In this document: piece by piece, positions 5,735-11,518 of the stretch
Layout: each line of letters opens with the position of its first letter
How positions within the stretch are numbered: the first letter of the stretch is position 1
Source: CALMFQ01 sp964495595
GTDB taxonomy: Bacteria > Pseudomonadota > Gammaproteobacteria > Burkholderiales > SCOH01
Direction: 5' to 3'
Length of the DNA stretch: 12,307 nucleotides
Assembly (NCBI GenBank): GCA_964495595.1
Contig: CAZBWH010000083.1
Span: 1-12,307 of the forward strand
Notes under the pieces: generated by a model
Databases searched by the model: none
What the model was told of the DNA's origin: nothing
Seen by the model: only the letters and a program-made list of their open reading frames with translations
Program-made: the position numbers and the translations under genes

Positions 5735-8212
5735 TCACCCCATCCGATTCAGGCTGTGTAGTGGTGGCACAGCAAGAATGGCTTTCAGCCGCCACCAGCC
5801 TGCAGCAATCACCAGAAAACATCCTCCCAGCATGCCGGCCAAAGGCAGCCAGGGCGACGGTAACCAAGGCAGGCTGAGCAATTGATGGCTGACGGCCCAC
5901 CCCAGCCCCATGGCTCCGATGCTGGCAATCATGCCGGCTAGGCAACCGATCAGGACATACTCGGCCAACATCATCTTTAACACCTGCCGCCGACTGGCAC
6001 CCAAGGTACGCAGCACCGCCGCCTCATGCATCCGTTCATCCTGCGTGGTGGTGAGCGCAGCCTGCAGCACCACAATTCCTGCCAGCAAGCTGAGCGCAAA
6101 TACAATCTGTACTGCCTGGACAACCCGATCCACAATCGTCTGAACCTGGCGCAGGATCAGACTGACATCGATCACCGTCAGTTCCGGGTAGCGGTTAACG
6201 AGCTTGCTGACCAGCCCCTCTGCCCCCGGCGGCAAGTAAAAACTGCACAGATAGCTACCGGTCGGCTGCTCCATACCAGGAGCGGCAATCACAAAGAAAT
6301 TGACCCGGAAATTATCCCAGTCGACTTCTCGCAGGCTGGAGACCGCCGCTTCCATCGGAGAGCCTGCTAGATCAAAATGCAACGTATCTCCCAGGCGAAT
6401 GCCCAAGGTCCGCGCCAGCCCCTCCTCAACGGAAAATCCGCGTGACTGGCTCTGCCGATCAAACCACCACCGTCCGGCCACAATCCGGTTTTCCGGTGGT
6501 AACGTAGTGCCCCAGGATAAATTGAACTCCCGCTCAACCAGATTGCGAGCCCGTTCATCCTGATAGCTGGCAGCACTAACCGGCCGGCCGTTGATTGCCT
6601 GCAATCTTGCCCGACCGGTTGGATAAAACAAGGGAACCGGCAACCCGGCCTGGACGAACAACTGACGAATCCCGGACAACTGGTGGGTCTGGATATTGAT
6701 CATGAACCGGTTGGGCGCGTCACTTGGAACACTGCGCTGCCAGGACTGGATCAGGTCACTACGCACCAGGGTCAACACCAGGGCAGCCATCAACCCCAGG
6801 CTAAGCGCCATGATCTGCAACAAGGTCAAGGTCCGATGGCGGCTGAGATGAGCCAGTCCGTACCGCCACCCCATTCCCCCATGGCTGGACAGACGTCCAA
6901 GCATCCGCATGGACAACCAGGCCACAAACACACCCGCGGCGGCCGTCGCCGCAAACCCCAGTAAACTGAACCCGGCCAGGCGAGCATCGCCCACCCACCA
7001 GAACAACAGCCCTGCCACCGCCAGCAGGCCCAGTCCCTGTATCCAGCGCGCGGCGAGGCCGGTTGCCAGGCGCTCACGCCGCAATACTCGCAAAGTTGGC
7101 ACGCCGCGCAGTTGCCAGACCGGCGGCAAGGCAAAGATCATCAATAACACAATGCCAATCAGCCAGGCTTGTCCGGCAACCCACAGACTCGGCTCGGGTA
7201 TGGGCGCTTTGATCGCCCCTCCAAGAAGTGACGCCAAACCGGACTGCAGCAACCAGCCAGCCCCCACTCCCACTCCGCCCGCCAGCACACCCAGGCAGGC
7301 AAACTGGCTGACAAAGTTGGCGAACAGCCAGGTCTGACTTGCTCCCAGGCAACGCATGACTGCGGCGGGGTCAAGATGCCGTTCAACATAGCGGCGGGTC
7401 GCCATGCCAATGGCCACTAGCGCCAACACCACCGTCACCATCGACGATACGGCCAGGAAACGCTTGGCGCGGGCAATGGCATTTCTGACCTCGGGCCGGG
7501 CATCTGCTGCGCTTTCCAGTTTTTCACCCCGGCCAAGCACGGGCTCCACCGCATGACGCCAGGCGGCAATCCGGGCTTCCGGCCCGGCCAATTGCAGGCG
7601 GTAGCGGGCTCGGCTGCCGGTAGTCAGCAAGCCGGTGGCTGGCAAGTCCCGGTCGCTGATCATGATCCGTGGCACAAAGCTGAATACATCGAACGAGGCA
7701 TCAGGCTCGCTCACCACCTCTCCCGCCACCTGCAAGCGAAGGTCGCCCAGCCAGACAGACTCTCCCAGCTTGATGCCGGTTCGTTGCAGGAATGACGGAT
7801 CAACCCAGACCACGCCAGATGGTGGCCCCTTGCTGGCGTAGCCTTTGACAGTGCGAACATCCAGCCTGCCCACCAAAGGATAACGATCGCTCACGGCTTT
7901 TACCGTCACCAACTGCACACCACGCTGATGGCGCGCCATACTGTTAAAAACAGTGGTACGTGCCAGCAGCAGATGTTGCCGGCCGGCCAGATCGCTCATC
8001 GCATCCGGCACCGGATGATCACTGATCACCGCCAGATCTGCAGCCAACAGCTGCGCAGCCTGAACCTGCAGCCCCCGCTCGACCCGCTCGGCAAACAGGT
8101 TGACAGCGGTCACGGCGGTCATTGCAATGGTCAGCGCGGCAGCAATCGCATTCAACTCACCCGCTCGCAGATCCCGCAACAACATCCGCAGGGCAAACCG
8201 CAACAGGATCAT
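5735..8212 (-). CDS. ybbP: YbbP-like FtsX-family ABC transporter permease
   Basis: An 825-aa inner-membrane permease, close to the roughly 800 aa of E. coli YbbP. It pairs with the YbbA ATPase. Layout: one N-terminal helix (about 20-41), a large periplasmic domain (about 45-250), a group of helices between about 255 and 485 (FLAVSSMVTVVLALVAIG, GVLAGGVGVGAGWLL, WLIGIVLLMIFALP and others), a second periplasmic domain (about 490-690), and three C-terminal helices (about 695-720, 745-770, 785-810). The two FtsX-type permease blocks are at about 255-370 and 700-820; the second contains EAAVLRTLGASRRQVLKMMLAEY. The ATG overlaps the ybbA TGA as ATGA (8212-8209). The substrate is not established for the family. 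The neighbouring lipase-like TesA and MacB/LolCDE-like architecture suggest handling of lipids or hydrophobic compounds, but this is inference. Confidence 0.93.
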   Translation of the reverse strand: MILLRFALRMLLRDLRAGELNAIAAALTIAMTAVTAVNLFAERVERGLQVQAAQLLAADLAVISDHPVPDAMSDLAGRQHLLLARTTVFNSMARHQRGVQLVTVKAVSDRYPLVGRLDVRTVKGYASKGPPSGVVWVDPSFLQRTGIKLGESVWLGDLRLQVAGEVVSEPDASFDVFSFVPRIMISDRDLPATGLLTTGSRARYRLQLAGPEARIAAWRHAVEPVLGRGEKLESAADARPEVRNAIARAKRFLAVSSMVTVVLALVAIGMATRRYVERHLDPAAVMRCLGASQTWLFANFVSQFACLGVLAGGVGVGAGWLLQSGLASLLGGAIKAPIPEPSLWVAGQAWLIGIVLLMIFALPPVWQLRGVPTLRVLRRERLATGLAARWIQGLGLLAVAGLLFWWVGDARLAGFSLLGFAATAAAGVFVAWLSMRMLGRLSSHGGMGWRYGLAHLSRHRTLTLLQIMALSLGLMAALVLTLVRSDLIQSWQRSVPSDAPNRFMINIQTHQLSGIRQLFVQAGLPVPLFYPTGRARLQAINGRPVSAASYQDERARNLVEREFNLSWGTTLPPENRIVAGRWWFDRQSQSRGFSVEEGLARTLGIRLGDTLHFDLAGSPMEAAVSSLREVDWDNFRVNFFVIAAPGMEQPTGSYLCSFYLPPGAEGLVSKLVNRYPELTVIDVSLILRQVQTIVDRVVQAVQIVFALSLLAGIVVLQAALTTTQDERMHEAAVLRTLGASRRQVLKMMLAEYVLIGCLAGMIASIGAMGLGWAVSHQLLSLPWLPSPWLPLAGMLGGCFLVIAAGWWRLKAILAVPPLHSLNRMG

Positions 8213-8922
8213 CGAGCCTCCTGGATCAACCGTCCGCCAGCCAGAGCGATTTGCCGACTGCAGCGACCCGCCAGCTGTGTGTCATGAGTCACCAGCACCA
8301 GCGTCACTCCTTGCTGCTGGTTTAGCCCGAACAATAAATCGATGATCTGCGCCCCGGTTGTCGTATCAAGATTGCCGGTTGGTTCGTCAGCAAACAGCAC
8401 CTGTGGCCGCCCTGAAAAGGCACGCGCCAACGCCACCCGTTGCTGCTCGCCACCTGACAACTGTCGCGGATAGTGGCCCAAGCGGGCTGACAAACCGACC
8501 CGCTCAAGCCAGGCGGTTGCCAGAGACACAGCATCCGGCTTGCCTGCCAACTCCAGGGGAAGCATCACGTTTTCCAGCGCAGTAAGGGCCGGCAACAGCT
8601 GGAAAGACTGGAAAACAAATCCGACGTGCTGCGCCCGCAAACGTGCCCGACTGTCCTCGCCCAAAGCAGACAATTCTGATCCTGCCAAATGAACCGACCC
8701 AGAACTGGGCAAGTCTAGTCCCGCCAGCAACCCCAACAGGGTCGACTTGCCAGATCCGGAAGCACCAACGATGGCCAGGCTCTCCCCTGCATTGACGGAC
8801 AACGACACGTCCTGCAGGATATCCAGAGTCTGGCCACCCAGTGCAACTTGCTTGCCCAAGCGCCTTGCCTGCACAATCGGTTCTGACACAGAAACCATTG
8901 CGGCGGGAGCGACACCACTCAT
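8209..8922 (-). CDS. ybbA: YbbA-like ABC transporter ATP-binding protein
   Basis: A 237-aa ATPase of the LolD/MacB type that powers the YbbP permease. All nucleotide-binding elements are intact: Walker A GASGSGKST (53-61), Q-loop Gln105 in FVFQSFQLL, signature LSGGEQQ (155-161), Walker B VLFADE (175-180), and H-loop His213 in VTHD. The close match to E. coli YbbA includes HVGFVFQSF and ARAF-GRP-VLFADEPTGNLD. The chosen start is ATG at 8922-8920 (MSGVAPAAM); ATG at 8898 (MVSVSEP) is an equally reasonable start nearer the usual family length. Upstream ATGs at 8943 and 8988 would run deeper into tesA. None of these has a strong ribosome-binding site. With the 8922 start, the start codon overlaps that of divergent tesA. 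Confidence 0.93.
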   Translation of the reverse strand: MSGVAPAAMVSVSEPIVQARRLGKQVALGGQTLDILQDVSLSVNAGESLAIVGASGSGKSTLLGLLAGLDLPSSGSVHLAGSELSALGEDSRARLRAQHVGFVFQSFQLLPALTALENVMLPLELAGKPDAVSLATAWLERVGLSARLGHYPRQLSGGEQQRVALARAFSGRPQVLFADEPTGNLDTTTGAQIIDLLFGLNQQQGVTLVLVTHDTQLAGRCSRQIALAGGRLIQEAR

Positions 8923-9544
8923 GAGAGTTATCATTTCAATCATTATCGGTTGGCTGATGGCAGGCATCTTACACGCAGCCCCGGTCATTCTGGTATATGG
9001 CGACAGCCTCAGTGCGGGCTACGGGCTGCCCGCCGGAAAAGGATGGGCCAATCTGCTGGCAGAGCGGCTCAACGGCCGCTACCGCGTCGTCAACGCCAGC
9101 CTCAGTGGAGAGACTACAGCTGGCGGACTGGCGCGGCTGGAGCACACTCTGGCAGAGCACCGTCCGGCAGTGGTTTTGCTTGCTCTGGGCGCAAATGACG
9201 GCCTGCGGGGGCTACCGATAACAATGGCCGAGCAGAACCTCGATCAGATGCTCAAGCGCATCCGGCAGAAACGAGCCCACACACTGCTGATTGGCATGCA
9301 TCTCCCCCCCAATTACGGAGCGACGTACACCCACAGCTTTGCACAGATGTACAAGACACTGGCCGAGCGCAACCGGGTAGTGCTGGTGCCGTTCATGCTG
9401 GAAGGATTTGCCAGCCAGCCGGAATTCTTTCTGGCAGACGGCATTCACCCGAATGTACAGGCACAGCCGTTCATCCTGAAAACACTGGAAGGCAAACTGG
9501 CCACCTTACTGGAAACGGCGCGCCCGGCTCACTCGAAACGGTAG
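8921..9544 (+). CDS. tesA: TesA-like SGNH lysophospholipase/arylesterase
   Basis: A 207-aa periplasmic multifunctional esterase (acyl-CoA thioesterase I/protease I/lysophospholipase L1 type). The signal peptide covers about residues 1-19 (MRVIISIIIGWLMAGILHA, cleaved before APVILVYG). The SGNH blocks are complete: I GDSLS (27-31, nucleophile Ser29), II with Gly63 in SLSGET, III GAND (90-93, Asn92), and V DGIHPN (173-178, Asp173 and His176 of the triad). Length is usual for the family. ATG at 8921 is chosen because the signal peptide begins there; the open frame extends upstream to 8747 only as an antisense shadow of ybbA. The divergent neighbour ybbA-ybbP mirrors the E. coli arrangement. A possible promoter within ybbA (TTGCTT 8848-8853, 18-bp spacer, CACAAT 8872-8877) is only fair. 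The 3' end overlaps the convergent gene by 16 bp. Confidence 0.95.
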   Translation: MRVIISIIIGWLMAGILHAAPVILVYGDSLSAGYGLPAGKGWANLLAERLNGRYRVVNASLSGETTAGGLARLEHTLAEHRPAVVLLALGANDGLRGLPITMAEQNLDQMLKRIRQKRAHTLLIGMHLPPNYGATYTHSFAQMYKTLAERNRVVLVPFMLEGFASQPEFFLADGIHPNVQAQPFILKTLEGKLATLLETARPAHSKR

Positions 9545-10191
9545 GCAAGCCCCAGAGAGGCGGAAGGAGTCCACTTGAAGGAAGCACCTGGCGCAGTAGC
9601 CATCTGGTTGATGCGCTCCTGCTCGCGCTCATGGTCAAGCTTTGACTGAAGGGTAGGATTGTTACGGGCAAAACTGATGCTGGCTTCCCGGCCTTGCTGA
9701 CGCAGGCCGATATCGGCAACTAGATTCATGCCGACCGCCTTCTGGGTGCTGCGGTTCAGGTCGAACCCGACCACTGGAGCCAGCTTGCCCAGCGTTACCT
9801 GGCCTGCGCTGACAACCGCTTCTGCCAATTCGGAAACCTGCCGCCCGAACATGCGGGCAAAACCGGCCAACCGACTGTCGGCCGGGCCCAACGGGCCCGA
9901 CCGAACAGCAAGCGTTGCATTCTCTGACGCAACATTATTATGTACCGGGGCTTTGATCCCCATATGCCGCTTCACTGTATTGAATACCGACGGCGCAAAC
10001 GAAAGCTCCTCGTCTGCCGCCACCGGCGCCCCATCAGCGCCGGGCAGCATTGACTGCTCTGCGAACATCACAGTTGCCTGCTGCTCAGGCCCGACAATTT
10101 CCACGTCTTCTTTACAGCCAAGCAAGCCGGCAGATGCGCTTCCTGCCAACAGCCACAGCCCCATAGAAATTGCCGTAAGGCGTAGTGTCAC
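9529..10191 (-). CDS. Exported hypothetical protein or lipoprotein, family not recognised
   Basis: A 220-aa protein that I do not recognise. It starts with GTG (10191-10189), preceded by GAGGAG at 5-nt spacing, a good ribosome-binding site. The N-terminus is a signal sequence: it could be cut by signal peptidase I after ASA (residue 21), or be a lipoprotein through LLGC (23-26) with lipidated Cys26. The mature part is low in hydrophobicity. Residues 40-110 look disordered or linker-like (PGADGAPVAADEEL). Residues 130-180 could form beta hairpins (VGMNLVADIGLRQQGREASISFARN), and 185-196 is charged and helical. The last residues, SASLGLAYRFE, alternate as in a beta-barrel C-terminal strand, but the final Phe is followed by Glu. 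It may therefore be an envelope-associated protein. It has its own promoter (10270-10298), and its 3' end overlaps tesA. Confidence 0.7.
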   Translation of the reverse strand: MTLRLTAISMGLWLLAGSASAGLLGCKEDVEIVGPEQQATVMFAEQSMLPGADGAPVAADEELSFAPSVFNTVKRHMGIKAPVHNNVASENATLAVRSGPLGPADSRLAGFARMFGRQVSELAEAVVSAGQVTLGKLAPVVGFDLNRSTQKAVGMNLVADIGLRQQGREASISFARNNPTLQSKLDHEREQERINQMATAPGASFKWTPSASLGLAYRFE

Positions 10192-10269
10192 GGTGTCTCC
10201 TCACAACAATAATGCGGTGGATTCAATTTTTAATAATAGTCACTCACCGCACTCCTACAACTGGTATAG

Positions 10270-10298
10270 AGTTTAGAGTCTACACTCAAATATGTCAA
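10270..10298 (-). promoter_or_regulatory. Sigma-70 promoter for the exported protein gene at 10191
   Basis: On the minus strand there is a perfect -35 TTGACA (10298-10293), a 17-bp spacer, and -10 TAAACT (10275-10270, 4/6). The predicted leader is about 70 nt, ending in a GAGGAG ribosome-binding site. The spacer contains a small dyad GAGT/ACTC (10276-10287) that might bind a regulator. This is the strongest promoter-like sequence I see in the window. Confidence 0.55.
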
Positions 10299-10411
10299 CG
10301 GCGTATCATGGAATTTTAGTGAACGATCCGTAAGGAAGAATCAACTGACCGATCAGATCCTTCTCCGGGGCCGGCCTGAGCGAAGCTCCGATTGTTGTGT
10401 AAAATGCAATC
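10299..10411 (+). promoter_or_regulatory. Upstream region of hrcA
   Basis: The remainder of the 220-bp divergent intergenic region. It holds no ORF of substance. A -10-like TAAAAT at 10400-10405 is too close to the hrcA ATG (10412) for a normal leader, and its -35 is poor. No CIRCE element (TTAGCACTC-N9-GAGTGCTAA) is present, so there is no sequence sign here that HrcA regulates its own gene. The palindrome GGCCGGCC at 10369-10376 is short and of unknown meaning. Confidence 0.3.
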
Positions 10412-10713
10412 ATGCTCAACGATCGCTCGCAAATCCTGCTCAAGACCCTGGTTGAACGTTATATTGAAGACGGTCAGCCAGTCGGCTCGCGCACGCTGTC
10501 AAAACATTCCGGGCTCGACTTGTCAGCGGCCAGCATCCGCAACGTCATGGCCGACCTGGAAGAGATGGGTTTCATCACCAGCCCGCACACGTCGGCCGGA
10601 CGCATTCCAACCCCCAAAGGGTATCGGTTCTTTGTTGACACCTTGTTGACTGTCAAACCACTGGATTCAGATGACGTGATGCAGTTGGAAGACCACTTGC
10701 ATCCAGACAATCC
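10412..10713 (+). CDS. hrcA: Heat-inducible transcription repressor HrcA, 5' part (cut by assembly gap)
   Basis: The first 100 codons of hrcA, the repressor that binds CIRCE operators of groESL and dnaK heat-shock genes. The visible part is the winged-helix DNA-binding domain: MLNDRSQILLKTLVERYIED (1-20), QPVGSRTLSKHSGLDLSAASIRNVMADLEEMG (22-53), and the characteristic SPHTSAGRIPTPKGYRFFVDTLL (57-79). HrcA proteins are about 340 aa, so some 240 residues should follow, far more than the 100 Ns can hold. The gap is therefore probably a placeholder of unknown size. ATG at 10412 is the conserved family start; no strong ribosome-binding site precedes it. Confidence 0.95.
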
Positions 10714-10813
10714 NNNNNNNNNNNNNNNNNNNNNNNNNNNNNNNNNNNNNNNNNNNNNNNNNNNNNNNNNNNNNNNNNNNNNNNNNNNNNNNNNNNNNNN
10801 NNNNNNNNNNNNN
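10714..10813. other. Assembly gap (100 N)
   Basis: A run of exactly 100 N, the usual placeholder for a scaffold gap of unknown length. It removes the 3' part of hrcA, anything between it and the DUF2784 gene, and that gene's upstream region. Adjacency of hrcA and the DUF2784 gene is therefore not proven by this sequence. Confidence 0.97.
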
Positions 10814-10818
10814 GCCGG

Positions 10819-11187
10819 ATGTTGAGCCGAATCGCCGCAGACAGCGTCCTGCTGCTGCATTTCAGCTTCATTCTGTTCGTGCTGTTGGGCGCCCTGCTGC
10901 AGTTGCGCTGGCCCAGGGCAATCTGGGCCCATCTTGCGGCCGTTGCCTGGGGGATTTATATCGAGGCCAGCGGCGGCATCTGCCCGCTGACCTGGCTGGA
11001 GAACGATTTCCGCCGCCAGGCCGGGCAAACCGGCTACGCCGACAGCTTTGTCGAACACTATCTGCTGCCACTGATTTATCCCGCCGGCTTGACCCGTGAA
11101 CTGCAATGGCTGTTTGCCGCGCTTGTACTGCTTCTGAACCTGGCACTTTATGGCTGGCTATTCTGGCGCCGACGTAGGCTCTGTTGA
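10819..11187 (+). CDS. DUF2784 small membrane protein, C-terminus rewritten by an inserted element
   Basis: A 122-aa protein of the DUF2784 family (function unknown). The family features are clear: an N-terminal membrane helix preceded by LSRIAADSVLLLHFSFI (about 2-28), a second helix around AIWAHLAAVAWGIYIEASGG (34-53), the signature CPLTWLEND (55-63), a conserved GYADSFVEHYLLPLIYPAGL loop (73-92), and a third helix (about 97-115). The ATG lies five bases after the assembly gap, so the ribosome-binding site is not visible, but the start matches the family. The last three codons and the TGA (11179-11187) lie inside the left end of the repeat element at 11175-11444. Without the element and one TA copy, the frame would continue CGT-AAT-GGC-AGC-AGA-TGA, giving a 123-aa protein ending RNGSR. 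Confidence 0.88.
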   Translation: MLSRIAADSVLLLHFSFILFVLLGALLQLRWPRAIWAHLAAVAWGIYIEASGGICPLTWLENDFRRQAGQTGYADSFVEHYLLPLIYPAGLTRELQWLFAALVLLLNLALYGWLFWRRRRLC

Positions 11188-11201
11188 CATAAGCTTCGCG
11201 G
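11175..11201 (+). repeat. Left terminal inverted repeat
   Basis: Contains TAGGCTCTGTTGACATAAG followed by CTTCGCGG. It matches the reverse complement of 11418-11444 except at base 6 (T here, G in the other arm). It contains a HindIII-like AAGCTT palindrome and supplies the TGA stop of the DUF2784 gene. Confidence 0.85.
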
Positions 11202-11206
11202 ATCGC

Positions 11207-11306
11207 GTTTCCCCGCTTTGGGACCTGATCCAAGGAGCAAAGCGTGCAGTGTAGTCATCTACACAAACGGTTTGCGACGCCGGGGCAGGCCCCAAAGCGG
11301 GGAAAC
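11207..11306. repeat. Internal stem-loop 1 of the element
   Basis: Left arm 11207-11227 pairs with 11286-11306 at 20 of 21 positions (core GTTTCCCCGCTTTGGG). The loop itself holds a second hairpin, GTGTAG-TCAT-CTACAC (a 6-bp perfect stem with a 4-nt loop, around 11242-11257). An RNA or single strand of this region would fold strongly. Confidence 0.75.
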
Positions 11307-11311
11307 CCGCA

Positions 11312-11410
11312 GGGCCGAGCCGATTTTTGCGGCCATCCGACGTTGTGGCTCGCTGAAATAGCTCGCTATTCGGCACTCGCCGCGCCTTGGCTGGCCGCAA
11401 AACTCGGCCC
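11312..11410. repeat. Internal stem-loop 2 of the element
   Basis: GGGCCGAG (11312-11319) pairs with 11403-11410, and TTTTGCGGCCA (11325-11335) pairs with 11392-11402, with a 5-nt bulge (11320-11324) on the left side. The loop contains further short complementarity (GAAATAGC/GCTATTC, about 11354-11371). Confidence 0.75.
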
Positions 11411-11417
11411 GGCGCGA

Positions 11418-11444
11418 CCGCGAAGCTTATGTCAACAGCGCCTA
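11418..11444 (-). repeat. Right terminal inverted repeat
   Basis: The reverse complement reads TAGGCGCTGTTGACATAAG followed by CTTCGCGG, 26/27 identical to the left end. The TA at 11443-11444 is the presumed second copy of the target dinucleotide. Confidence 0.85.
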
Positions 11445-11466
11445 ATGGCAGCAGATGAAGTCAGCA

Positions 11467-11504
11467 CAAAAACAAACGGCGCCTGTTGGCGCCGTTTGTT
11501 TTTG
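11467..11504 (-). terminator. Bidirectional rho-independent terminator of gltX
   Basis: A perfect 17-bp inverted repeat (11467-11483 and 11488-11504) with a 4-nt loop. The inner part is the GC-rich GGCGCC and the outer part is CAAAAACAAAC/GTTTGTTTTTG, so a T-rich tract follows the hairpin on either strand. It starts 14 bp after the gltX stop and also faces the DUF2784 gene, so it can serve both convergent genes. Confidence 0.92.
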
Positions 11505-11518
11505 CGGTAGCGTAATGC

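Larger units (their letters stand above)
11175..11444. mobile_element. MITE-like, Correia-like non-autonomous element with TA ends
   Basis: A 270-bp element (266 bp without the TA copies). Its 27-bp ends are inverted repeats with 26/27 identity, and it begins and ends with TA, consistent with duplication of a TA target. Inside are two stem-loops (11207-11306 and 11312-11410). It encodes no transposase. The short open frames crossing it (for example 11158-11400 on the minus strand) have no recognisable domain. It lies between the convergent DUF2784 and gltX genes. Size class, TIR length and TA target recall the Correia elements of Neisseria and, in general, MITEs mobilised by IS630/Tc-mariner-type transposases. 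The sequence itself is not the Correia TIR. Mobility is inferred; copy number in the genome is unknown from this window. Confidence 0.75.

Noticed and set aside
8747..8920. An N-terminal extension of tesA upstream of 8921
   Set aside because: The extra residues are the antisense of the ybbA Walker A region, and the signal peptide begins exactly at 8921.
8923..8988. A longer ybbA start at 8988
   Set aside because: It would add 22 residues not seen in YbbA proteins and has no ribosome-binding site; starts at 8922 or 8898 fit the family length.
10276..10287. A GAGT-N4-ACTC dyad considered as a CIRCE operator near hrcA
   Set aside because: CIRCE has ACTC in the left arm, GAGT in the right arm and 9-bp arms; here the arms are in the reverse order, only 4 bp long, and lie in the spacer of the divergent promoter.
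10400..10405. TAAAAT as the hrcA -10 box
   Set aside because: It ends only 6 bp before the ATG, and the matching -35 region (TGAGCG) is poor. A leaderless transcript cannot be excluded but is not supported.
11158..11400. An 80-aa minus-strand open frame across the repeat element
   Set aside because: It spans the inverted-repeat structure and both hairpins, shows no protein features, and is better explained as a chance frame in the element.
11244..11510. An 88-aa plus-strand open frame running from the element into the terminator
   Set aside because: It crosses the right TIR and the gltX terminator hairpin and has no domain or ribosome-binding site.
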